A stretch of DNA of 64,000 nt from Phallus indusiatus (taxonomy: Eukaryota; Basidiomycota; Agaricomycetes; Phallales; Phallaceae), in assembly GCA_027605045.1 (NCBI GenBank), contig JAQFWX010000031.1, forward strand, positions 62,001 through 126,000. Direction: 5' to 3'. Each line of letters begins with the position of its first letter. Within the stretch, counting starts at the first letter, position 1. The notes beneath the pieces are model-generated. The model had not been told where the DNA came from and ran no database searches. It saw nothing but the letters and a program-made list of their open reading frames with translations. Both the position numbers and the translations under genes were made by a program. Below are positions 46,570-56,689 of this stretch, one piece after another.

Positions 46570-48353
46570 ATGTCTATGATACCGGTTGCTTCTGCAATTC
46601 AAGCAGCTCAAGACTCGTATGTTGTTACCTCGCTTCTTTTTCGGATTACATATCTAGTTCGTTAATTATATAGTGAATGGACCAAAATTGCAACTATTGG
46701 CTCGTTAGGTTCGGAGGATACATCATTCTGTGTTTGAACCTAAACAAGTTAATAAACGACAGCTCTGTTCATTTACGACACTTGTCTCACTTTTTCGGAT
46801 GAGATCGAACTAGTATGGTTTCGAAAAGTCTCTCCCGGATCGATTCTGTATCACCTAGCTCGGTATATGTGTCTACTAGTCGTCGGATTAAATCTCGCCG
46901 TATTTTTCTTATCAGCGGATTCTGTGCGTTCATCAAACCAGCTCATTATTGCACATTTACTAACTTTTTCTTTCAGCCAGATTCACAGTATGTGTTATAC
47001 TTCTCTTGTTAAACCGACTTTGTGCTTTTGTTGACACATCCCCAAAGGAAGTGTACCACCATAAATACATTGTATAATATCACATCGCTTTTCGCCTTTG
47101 TTGGAGTCCAAGGTATAAACAAAACCCTCTTTTCTGGGTGTATAAACTTCTGAATTGAGAAGGTCTCGTGATTGCATTGCCATATGCCTTATTTGTTTCG
47201 AACAGAGTGGTCGTCTTCACTTCTATCTTTTTCTGCGGACTCAGCCTAATTATTCTCCTAATAGGTTGGTGTCGATCAATATACATATGTTATATTTTCA
47301 GTATCTCATGACAAAAATTATATTACTTCTTACTATTATTGTAACAGAAATCACTCTATATCCAAGATGCAATCTATCCAGTGGGCAACAGGATCACTTC
47401 ACCGAGTGTGTACCATATGTTGATTGTTTTGACTGGAAATCTCAATTTTTGTCTTCCTTTTGGCGTTACCACTATTAGCTTGAAGTCGTATGTTAAAGAG
47501 GGAAAAAATAAAAATTTACTTCTTAACCCATTCTCTTATATCTAGTTATGCTCTGGCAAGGCATCTGCGTCGTAGCAGCCGATTTTGTTGCTTTTTGCGC
47601 TACAATGTATCAAATCGTACGAAGAAGTGCTGTTCAAGCTGGTATCAATCGACAAACGGGAATGGATTTTGGATGTATCTTGATTCGTCAAGGTGAGAAA
47701 TGCTTTGGTAATGTGAATATATATATAATTGACTTCACTGAATCAGCTGCGATAAGAGGCTAAGTCTTTTTTCTCTTTCAAGCTTAGCTTGAGAATAATC
47801 TCCGAAATTTAATCCCTTAGCTTGATACTGATTATCACCACTGTCAGCCTTATTTCAATGAAGGTTATTTTCACACATTCAATTATCCTTTCACTCAGGC
47901 TCATATTTTTGTAGAAAGCAATATATGTGAATACCACCTAATAGCAATCATTGCACAGGAGTCGCCTCGCAGTTACTGACTTCCTAAAACAATAGCCATT
48001 GATTCAATTCCTCGTACAACCACTTCAAAACGTGTCTGTACTCTCGCTTTTCATTTTGAAATTCTGAATTAACTCTCAATAGCATGGTTGTTTTGCTCCT
48101 ATGTCGCTTCAGTTTGGACCTTCGACGGGATATGATGACGCGCCCTCGTAATTTACCCGAATCATCTGCAGAACTAACTCTTGGCCAATTTAAATTAGAG
48201 TATGTTTTATTCATTATCGTCCGGAAAGTATCTCTTCTCATGTTCAATATTAGGGACAGTTCCCAGGATTTAGTCCTGGACTCCGAAGTAACATTGACTA
48301 CGCGGTCCTCCACAACAACGCCAGCATATAAAAAGCGTGTAATATTCACGTAA
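46570..48353 (+). CDS. DUF6533-like multi-pass membrane protein
   Basis: Belongs by pattern to the large Agaricomycete family of seven-helix proteins with the N-terminal DUF6533 signature. The diagnostic exon (46763 to about 46980) reads FIYDTCLTFSDEIELVW, then WFRKVSPGSILYHLARY and a hydrophobic helix LLVVGLNLAVFF. Later parts include LPYALFVSNRVVVFTSIFF (about 47165-47270), LWQGICVVAADFVAFCATM (about 47545-47610) and a cytoplasmic tail ending LDSEVTLTTRSSTTTP at 48353. The proposed start is the ATG at 46570 (MSMIPVASAIQAAQDSY). Several introns are certain, but the exons between about 46650-46762 and 46980-47550 could not be placed exactly, so I cannot exclude damage. Function of the family is unknown. 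Confidence 0.68.
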
Positions 48354-48754
48354 CGATGTCATGAATAATATTACTAGATACTAGATAGCTACGTAATTAC
48401 TTTGCTTGCTTGTAACATAACCCCCCTGGACAAAATTGACGATATCATTGTCTCTGGGGGTTAGTATCTCATATAATGCTTCTCACTCACATAACCAATG
48501 GTGATAAAGACTGTGATGTGATCCTGGATGCAAGAGTTTCTGTGTCTCTAGACGCCTCTAGTATTTGAATATATGAGCTTAAGCTTCTAGCCATGTGTGC
48601 TGTCATTACTGACATCACCCGCTATATGAACCATTGAAGATCGCCAACATGCTACCGTTCGTCTAAATCCAACACTCAGAAAAAAAGAAGATTCAAATTT
48701 TGACGTATCACATCGACAGTTTATATACTGGACGTCAACAAGATGGATAGAATT
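48354..48754. other. Intergenic
   Basis: Convergent 3' flanks of the membrane-protein gene and the small secreted protein. No gene seen. Confidence 0.5.
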
Positions 48755-49087
48755 TACAGAAGCTCTGAAAGTCTCGACATAGATATACAAAGCCCGCCGA
48801 GAGGGCCAGCAAGTGAGACGCAGACGCAATTTTCGCCACAATCTCCTCCAATGAATCCACACACAACATCACCACAACTCTCCGATAGGAAGCGAGAAAG
48901 AGGGATAGTATTTTCGGATTGATTTGTCTTTATTAAGAGAGATACATAAAACCGAAGTAGCGACGACGAAGAGTTTAAGCCCTACCAAATGATAATGACC
49001 ATCAATGTCGCGGATCACTTCACGAGACGACGCAATGGTTGCATGGGAGATGGAGAGAAATGTGAGTAAGGGAGCCAAAAGCTTCAT
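48755..49087 (-). CDS. Small secreted cysteine-rich protein, knottin-like
   Basis: Two exons. Exon 1 (49087 to 48986) encodes a signal peptide MKLLAPLLTFLSISHATIAS, then a short propeptide-like SREVIRDIDGHYHL. After an intron of about 105 bp, the second exon (about 48880-48755) encodes the mature Cys core and SMSRLSELL before the stop. Total about 76 residues. The core has six Cys spaced C-x4-C-x6-C-x3-C-x1-C-x10-C, close to the inhibitor-cystine-knot pattern (three disulfides with a CxC). The acceptor (GGAG) is weak, so the exact join is uncertain, but phase-0 joining gives the Cys-rich frame. Probably secreted; target and role unknown. The minus-strand frame upstream of 49087 (to 49249) is probably leader sequence. 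Confidence 0.65.
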
Positions 49088-51644
49088 AATGTTGTTAATT
49101 GAAGAGATTTGAATGTGGTTGCGATGAATTGCTGAGCAGCTGATTACACGGAAGTCAACTTTACGGTAGATAGGAAAATAAGTGTTTAAATACACAAATG
49201 AGCGTACTCCATATCCCCAATCAAGTATCAAAAACACTACAAGTAACATTTCGTATTTACTGTTTCACACTTTTCTCGCACGAAAGGCCGACGTATTGAA
49301 AAGGTACCCTAGGGTTCATAACTTGAGTAAATGTATACTTCCGACTGCACGGAAAGCCTGAAACGTTGTTATGAAGTTAGGCCTCAGCACCAAAGTTCGT
49401 GTAAATGGCTGATATTCTGGATAATGAGGAACAATCTTGTCGAAACGCGAGTCACACCGTTTCACGGACGCATGTAGTCGGCTTACCTGGGCAATGAAAT
49501 CGCGTGTACACTCTCTCGGCATAGCAATTTCTTTAAAAAAAAAGATGAAGCGCCTCCAATACGGAGGTTTGGAAAGGTTTGTGATGCAAATTACTAATTC
49601 CTGACAACCACGTGAAAAAAAAAACAAGTTTCTTTGTTTCTAAACTAGAAGGTTCTTGCGCATGCTGTCACCAGGATGCGTAGCGACGACGATCTCGGCG
49701 GAACAGAAACAAAACATGCACCAAAATGGAAGTAAATCTACCCTGTCATAAACATGATTTGAAACTCATCGAATTCGCAACGACAGCTGTGTGACAAGTG
49801 TATAAGAGGAGGCTATTTAGCAACTTAATTTAGTATATATGTAGATTCAAGTTGCACCATCACAAATCTGAATTGGCGAGCCGATATCTCTATCTTGCGA
49901 GTGCTATTTCAAACTCATAACAAAACACCGCATACTTATGTTGTCCGTTCTCCACGCTCTAATACTGTGTTGCAACGATGGTTGTAAGAAAATGATGTTC
50001 GGCAATTGCCGGTTTAGGTAATCGTAACTCGTAATCAAAGACGGCTGCAGCCGAATTTTGTCAGCACGCTAGCGCCCACGGAGACGTCGACGCAAGAAAA
50101 AACAAGACGGACTCCAACGTGGTGAAATATTTATTGGGGCGGATGTTTCTGTCTCATGGAGGACAAGCCAATCTCGTTTTGTAACAGTTCGAATCAAGGA
50201 AAAAGAGGCGAGCCATATCGGAGCTCTCAAAAGCGCATTAGAACCTGAATCATGAATGTAAGTTAACATCAGTTTTAAAGTAAAGTTAAAACCCCTTCTC
50301 CTTGTATCAATACCTTTTTGCTGAGACGTTTATGTGTTTGACAGTGTTTATTATGAGATCTCGTTCAATTGCTTCTATTCTTTCGCAGGACTTTATTCCG
50401 CCTCTTTCTCATGTTCCCACATAATACATATCTGACGAAAATTTTAGTCAACCAGATCATTTGCGAGGATTCATGCGAGTACTGGCCCTTAGTTTTAGGA
50501 AGACTTTTTGCATCCCTACATGTTCAATCCAACCAACACGCACAACACCAAGATTTCCACCCACCGTATCGATCCAAAAAGAGGAGGACGCTCATTTTCG
50601 ACGACAATGTTCTGAAAAGCTAAAGCTTGCCCTCAGGTCTTCAGAGCGGCAGAGCCCCCATCAATTTTCTCCATGTCAGTCATTTTGCTACTCACCATTA
50701 CGTTCATCTTCCGCATTAAGCATGTCCAAAGTGAGGTTCTGGAGGAGAATTAAAGTCGACGAAACATCAGAAAGGGTGCACAGTCGTGTTGGAGGGCAGT
50801 CAGAATGGGGCCAGTTTGGGCGGGAGATGTGGAAGGCGGAACGTGATTTGTCTTCGTGACTTGGTATAATAGTTCTCGTTCGCAGTCCTCGGGTCCTTTG
50901 TATCCTTCGTCTTCTTCATTCTCAAGTATTCTCATTCGCGATCCCGCTCATGTTCGTTATTGTCGTCTTCGACTCTTCCGCCCGTCATGGAAAGTATTAC
51001 CGCATGAGCCTGTCCTATATCGTAACTGATGTTCTTTCATGCGATAATGATTTCCGATATCGCGCTGTTTAACAACGATAACTATGAGTATGTTCAATGT
51101 TCAATTACCATGGAAACCCGGGGCCGTGGCCGAGGGGTGGTAACGTAGACTTCAAACGGGCAGGAGGTAGATCATCCGGTTGTATAAAATTTTTATTGCC
51201 AAATAAAATATCATTTCCAGGCCTTCAAGTTAAAATCTCCTTATGGAGTAATTGTTTGATAATCGCGTCATTATGAGAATGAGATCTTGGACAGTTACAC
51301 AATTATTCATTCATAAGCACTGAGAGATTTTCTTTTTTTTTTTTTCAGCTGAAGGCTGTAGCATTTTGTGGCATCGCTGAAAACATGTCCTATCACATTT
51401 TCAGGCGCGGTTCGCAGGATTGTGGCGGAATCAACTTTATTTTTATATTTGCTTAGTTTATATCTAGATACCCTCATTGAATTTTATAATGGAAACCGTT
51501 TCATTTGTTTAATGATTTGGTAATTTTGAAAATGTTTCTCTCAAGGCTCTGCGGCTCTTTCAAGCTGGTCACGGCTCTGCGCTGCGTATGTGTGGGCGGC
51601 AGTGGTGGCGGCGCTTACTTTCTGTTAGTTTACTTTTGCACACT
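49088..51644. other. Gene-poor stretch upstream of the F-box array
   Basis: About 2.5 kb. Frames at 49627-49316 (-), 50269-50069 (-) and 50461-50859 (+) have no recognised motif and no clear splice plan. A tRNA-like A-box (TGGCCGAGGGGT) occurs at about 51127 but does not fold into a tRNA. The last 300 bp (from about 51347) is shared with the upstream flanks of the other F-box copies. Confidence 0.45.
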
Positions 51645-53347
51645 ATGCTAGACCGCATCCCACACGAGATATTCAGCAAAATCGTCAAAATATCATACCA
51701 GGATTTCTCGACCAGCGCATATTTATTCGATGATGTCCAGCCAAGCATACCTCCGATTGAGGCGTCGCACGTTTGTCGTTCCTGGAGAGTCGCACTTTTA
51801 TCTAACCCCACCATGTGGACTTGCATCAAGCCCAAATTTCACGGCAGGGATGGAGCTAGACTGAGGGAAATGATTTCTCGGTCTGGTTCCGCCCTATTGG
51901 ACGTATACATCGAAGAATTTGGCTATGATCCGGCCCGGTCTCAGTCGACTAGTCTCATAACCACACTTCCTCTTGTCTTCCGGGAAATGCACAGATTTCG
52001 AAAGCTCTATATACTGACTCCAATGATATTCGCCGGCGCAATTTCTCGTCATCTCAAACAGCCAGCTCCTATGTTACAGTATTTCTACTTCGATCTACAT
52101 ATACTAGATCATTCGGACACTCTTCGAGAAGCATACCAAAACTTGTTTCTCGGAAATGCACCCACTGTCAAACACGTATGTCTTCATATCTCGGATGGAT
52201 TTAGAGAACTCGATCCTGCCCTTCCATTCATGAATTTGTCAAGATTTCACCTTTCTTTTCCCTCTCGCACGGACATCGACGGCGATATCCTACTTGACGT
52301 TCTTCGTTCATCACCATGCCTACGTGATCTGAAACTCATGTTTTTATCTGGGAGACCCACGATTATCTGTTCCACTCCTCTTGACCATCATGTTTCCTCC
52401 CTTATTTGCAACATCTCGGGCTTAAAGGCATATGCGTAGCCAGTAACCTTGATTTTATCTTGGGACGTCTGAAGTTTCCGGCCGACAAGGTCCACTTTGA
52501 CATCACCTGTGACGATTTCTCTGGCTCCAAACTTTTCATATACTTCCTCTCCCAACGACATCTCTCCGTTTTCTCCATTTTCCTATACAGTGGGACCATC
52601 GACTTTTATGAAAACACAAAACCGAGTTCTCCAGAATCTTCTCTTCATCTCGCCAAACGATCAAAGTTGTCAATAATTTACATGAATCGTATGCCTTTGG
52701 GTGTACTGCCTAGTTTGCGAACACTCAGACTATCTAATATCACGCACATGTATCTGGAAATGATTCCATCGGGGTCTGCAGTCTTCGAAAAAATCCTCCC
52801 TTTGCTGGAAAATCTACTACATTTACGTGTTTTACATGAGTACCTGTACAGGAACGGTCCTTTTGATGACTCTTCGATACCAGGATCATCGTTCTTGAAA
52901 GCGTTGACGCCGAGTCGGCTGCAGAGATCAACCCCGCAATCGCAAACTCAACCGACACTTGAAGCATCCTCAGAATCGGACACGGAAACGGACACGGATG
53001 TTGATAGTACAGACATCCAAGTTGATTCGAGCAACGAGGCTAGTACTAATCAAGTAGGCATATCCCCCTGCCCGTCCTTACATACGCTAGAAATTATTTT
53101 TCCTACCAAATCCAATCTCAAACAAAACGAGAAACGCTATTTCAAAAAACTTACTCGGTGTTGCAAGCTTCGGGAACAAACCGGGCATCCGATCAAATCC
53201 GTATCTATCCTTTGCGAACTTCCGATTTTGGTGGAGAGCGAGCAGGCGTGGTTACAGGCTAATGAGCTTTACGGGTCGCGCGTTAAAATTTCAATGATTA
53301 CATCTACAGAACGAGAATTACTATGTACAGCTCCTTTCATAGGCTAG
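51645..53347 (+). pseudogene. F-box protein copy 1, single-base frameshift
   Basis: Intronless F-box protein of the Agaricomycete type, expected to bring substrates to an SCF ubiquitin ligase. Starts MLDRIPHEIFSKIVKISYQ with VCRSWRVALLSNPTMW (F-box), followed by an LRR-like solvent-exposed region and an Asp/Ser/Thr-rich spacer before a conserved C-terminal unit (CPSLHTLEIIF, RYFKKLTRCCKLREQ, WLQANEL). The frame breaks near 52396, where it reads gtttcctccc and copy 3 has gtttccctccc: one C is missing. The first frame then stops at 52439, and the second half continues open in another frame to 53347. Either a recent pseudogene or a base-calling error. Compared with copy 2 it is otherwise complete, about 567 codons. 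Confidence 0.85.
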
Positions 53348-53549
53348 CAGGTAGCGATGAATAAAACGTCTTCGGTCCTCCATTTCGATCTGTAGGGTGT
53401 GGCATTTTCTGGCACGCTTGAAAGCACGTTTTGATTCGTCTTGTCACAAAATCACTCTTTGAATTTGATTGCGGATGTTTTGCTTGTGTATTTGAACAAT
53501 TTCGGCGTCGACAACTTTTTTTGAAGTGCTCAAGGAGTTGTGTACAACC

Positions 53550-55187
53550 ATGCTGGACCGCATCCCATACGAATTATTTAGCAAAATCATCAAGATATCA
53601 TACCAGCGTCCCTCATTCACTCTCTTCAATGTCGATGATAACGAGATGAGCACCCCTCCGATTTCAGCATCGCATGTTTGTCGTTCGTGGAGAGTCGCGC
53701 TTCTATCTGACCCCACCATGTGGACTTGCATCAGGCCCAAGCTTCACGGGAGGGATGAAGCTGAACTGAGAGAAATGATTTCTCGGTCTGGTTCTGCCCC
53801 ATTAGACGTGTTTATCCAACAAATTCCCTTTTCGTTCAACACGCACAAGCCTTCATCGATTAGTCTCACGACTACACTTCCTCTTGTTTTCCGAGAAATG
53901 CACAGAATTCGAAACCTACATATGCTGATGCCAACTTCATTTGTTCACGATACATCTCGCCTCCTCAGGAAGCCTGCCCCCATGCTACAGTCTTTCTACT
54001 TCCATCTTTCCCAATTAGATGCACTTTCGGGCCCACTCCGAAAAACATACCAAAACTTGTTTCTTGGAAATGCACCCAATCTCAAACACGTGCATCTCCA
54101 GATTTTCAATGGACTTAAAGAACTTAACTCTACTCTTCCATTCAAGAATTTGTCAAGACTTCACCTTATATTTGCCTCTCGCACGGACATCGATGGCGAT
54201 ATCCTACTTGACATGCTTCGTTCATCACCATGCCTACGTAATCTGAACATCTCATTTCATCACGCGACAGCCACAGTTGTCTGTTCCGCTCCCCTTGATC
54301 ATCATGCATTCCTGCCTCATTTGCAAGAACTCAGGCTTGCCAGTGGCGTATCCAGCAACATTGACTTCATCTTGGGACGTTTGAAGTTTCCGGCCGACAA
54401 GGTCCGCTTCGCCATCAGCTGCGAAGACCGCTGCGATTCCGAAATTTTATTACGCTTCCTTTCCCAGCGACGTCTCCCCCTTCTCTCCACTTCACTCGAC
54501 AGGATGGCCATCAGCCTCTATGAGAACATAGATCTGAGCTATCCAAGATCTTCTCATCTACCCGAAATTTCGGTATTGTCAATTAGTTACGGATTCAATG
54601 CGCGGGAGGTACTGCCTAGTTTACGGACACTCAAACTTTCGGAAATCACGCATATGTCCCTGGAAATGATACCATCGGGATCTGCAGTCTTCAAAAGGAT
54701 TATCCCTTTGCTCGAAAATCTACTACATTTACGCGTTATACATGAGCACTGGGACAAGGACGATCATGCCTTCGATCACTGTTTAATTCCAGGATCGTCG
54801 TTCTTGAAAGCGTTGACACTGCCTCGGCTGCAGAAGTCAACCCCGCAATCATCAGTGCAATCTCAGTCGACTCCTGCAGACATTGGTTCGGGTAACGAGA
54901 CGACTAATCAAAAATCCGTATATCCCTGCCCATCTCTGCGTACGCTGGAAATAGTTTTCGTTGCCGAACCCCACCTCGAACAATTCGTGGAACGTTATTT
55001 CGAAAAGTTTGCTCAGTGTTGCAAGCTACGAGGACAAATTGGACTTCCGATTGAATGTGTATCTATCTTTTGCGAACCTCCAATTTTGGCGGAAAACGTG
55101 AAGGCATGGTTACAAGCTAATGAGTTTGACTGGTCGCGCGTTGAATTTCAAACGTTTACATCTAAAGCAAGAAAAGCAAGAAAATGA
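53550..55187 (+). CDS. F-box protein copy 2, intact
   Basis: Uninterrupted 545-residue frame. I use the ATG at 53550 (MLDRIPYELFSKIIKISYQ), not the upstream in-frame 53526, because copies 1 and 4 start at the same MLDRIP. F-box motif at residues 1 to about 55 (SASHVCRSWRVALLSDPTMW), then repeated LRR-like segments (LKHVHLQIFNGLKELNS, NLSRLHLIFASRTDIDGD, LPSLRTLKLSEITHMSLEM), a low-complexity spacer and a C-terminal KAWLQANEFDWSRV. Predicted substrate receptor of an SCF ubiquitin ligase. Its 5' flank lacks about 45 bp, including the GTGTGGGCGG segment, found before copies 1 and 4. It is the only complete member of the array here and the likely functional one. Confidence 0.9.
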   Translation: MLDRIPYELFSKIIKISYQRPSFTLFNVDDNEMSTPPISASHVCRSWRVALLSDPTMWTCIRPKLHGRDEAELREMISRSGSAPLDVFIQQIPFSFNTHKPSSISLTTTLPLVFREMHRIRNLHMLMPTSFVHDTSRLLRKPAPMLQSFYFHLSQLDALSGPLRKTYQNLFLGNAPNLKHVHLQIFNGLKELNSTLPFKNLSRLHLIFASRTDIDGDILLDMLRSSPCLRNLNISFHHATATVVCSAPLDHHAFLPHLQELRLASGVSSNIDFILGRLKFPADKVRFAISCEDRCDSEILLRFLSQRRLPLLSTSLDRMAISLYENIDLSYPRSSHLPEISVLSISYGFNAREVLPSLRTLKLSEITHMSLEMIPSGSAVFKRIIPLLENLLHLRVIHEHWDKDDHAFDHCLIPGSSFLKALTLPRLQKSTPQSSVQSQSTPADIGSGNETTNQKSVYPCPSLRTLEIVFVAEPHLEQFVERYFEKFAQCCKLRGQIGLPIECVSIFCEPPILAENVKAWLQANEFDWSRVEFQTFTSKARKARK

Positions 55188-55199
55188 TTATGTATGATT

Positions 55200-55410
55200 C
55201 CTTTTGTAGCAATTTGCAATGAATGACACGTCTTTCCATACTATCCCTCCCTGACGATTGTAAAGTTCAGGATCTCTTCAAAAACTTGTTTTTCTTGGAG
55301 AATACACCCAATTGTAATTATATGTATCTCTTGAACACTCTTATCTCCGCTGGCACTGGCAACCATCTGTTGGCCGTAATACAGCATATTCAAAGTTCTT
55401 TCCATTGAAT
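55200..55410 (+). pseudogene. F-box gene fragment downstream of copy 2
   Basis: Short remnant. The stretch around 55275-55335 (FKNLFFLENTPN) matches the YQNLFLGNAPNLKHV segment of the F-box family. A related remnant at 60285-60470 follows copy 4, including the same tatgtatgattcctt flank. Confidence 0.65.
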
Positions 55411-55527
55411 CATATAATGTCAATTTCAAACTTGAACGAAAGGGCTCGTCCTTGAATGTGGACCAACATTTGTCGTCCATAAGCTTGAGATCTTCCCGAA
55501 GCCCAATGGTCCTATGCAATGGTTCTC

Positions 55528-56640
55528 TAAGGGAACGTACCCAATCTCAAACACGTGCATCTCCAAAGTCTGGCTGAACTTAGAGAACTCAACTCTACTC
55601 TTCCATTCAAGAATCTGTCAAGACTTCACCTTTTATTTGCCTCTCACACGGATATCGATGGCGATATCCTACTTGACATGCTTCGTTCATTACCATGCCT
55701 ACATGATTTGGAGATCTTATTTCATCAGGCGACGCCTACCATTATCTGTTCCACTCCTCTTGATCATCACGTTTCCCTCCCTTATTTGCAACATCTCGGG
55801 CTTAAAGGCATATGCGTGACCAGTGTCCTTGATTTTATCTTTGGACGTCTAAAATTTCCGGTCGACAAGGTCCACTTTGACATCACCTGTGACGATTTCT
55901 CTGACTCGGAACTTTTCATACACTTCTTCTCCCAACGATATCTCTCCCTTTTCTCCATTTCCCTACTCGATAGGACCATCGACCTTTATGAAAACACAAA
56001 ACCGAGTTTTCCAGAATCTTCTCTTCATCTCGCCAAACGATCAAAGCTGTCAATAATTTACAACGATGATATGCCTTTGGATGTACTGCCTAGTTTGCGA
56101 ACACTCAAACTATCTAATTTCATGCACATGCACTTGGAAATGATTCCATCGGGGTCTGCAGTCTTCGAAAAAATCCTCCCTTGTCTGGAAAATCTACTAC
56201 ATTTACGTGTTCTCCATGAGTACCGGTACGGGGACGATACTTTGATGACTCTTCGATACCAGGATCATCGTTCTTGAAAGCGTTGACGCCGAGTCGGCTG
56301 CAGAGATCAACCCCACAATCGCAAACGCAATCGACACTTGAAGCATCCTTAGAATCGGACATGGACACGGACACGGATGTTGATAATGCAGACATTGATC
56401 CGAGCAACGAGGCTAATACTAATCAAATAGGCATATTCCCCTGCCCGTCCTTGCATACGCTGATTTTTGCTACCGAATCCAATCTCGAACAACTCGAGAA
56501 ACGCCATTTCAAAAAACTTGCTCGGTGCTGCAAGCTTCGGGAACAAACCGGGCATCCGATCAAATCTGTATCTATCCTTTGCGAACTTCCGATTTTGGTG
56601 GAGAGCAAGGAGGCACAGTGGTTACAGGCTAATGTCGGTG
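55528..56640 (+). pseudogene. F-box protein copy 3, 5'-truncated and frameshifted
   Basis: Lacks the whole F-box. Homology starts at the VPNLKHVHLQ segment and runs through ELNSTLPFKNLSRLHLLF, DKVHFDITCDDFSDSEL and LPSLRTLKL. At about 56239 one base is missing relative to copy 1 (gatactttgatgac against gtccttttgatgac), which ends the first frame at 56277. The C-terminal part continues in another frame (TPSRLQRSTPQSQTQ to WLQAN). Homology to the family stops at about 56634, where the frame runs into the 3' end of the carboxypeptidase-like gene on the other strand. Closest to copy 1 by eye. Confidence 0.85.
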
Positions 56641-56689
56641 GAAATAATCTTTATAAGGATAAAGTTGACATAAATAGCACTAATCGGTA

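Noticed and set aside
51120..51180. tRNA or tRNA-derived SINE (A-box-like TGGCCGAGGGGT, loop-like CTTCAAA with a UCA anticodon, suggesting tRNA-Sec)
   Set aside because: The anticodon stem does not pair, the B-box is degenerate, and there is no acceptor stem. Selenocysteine machinery is also not expected in mushrooms.
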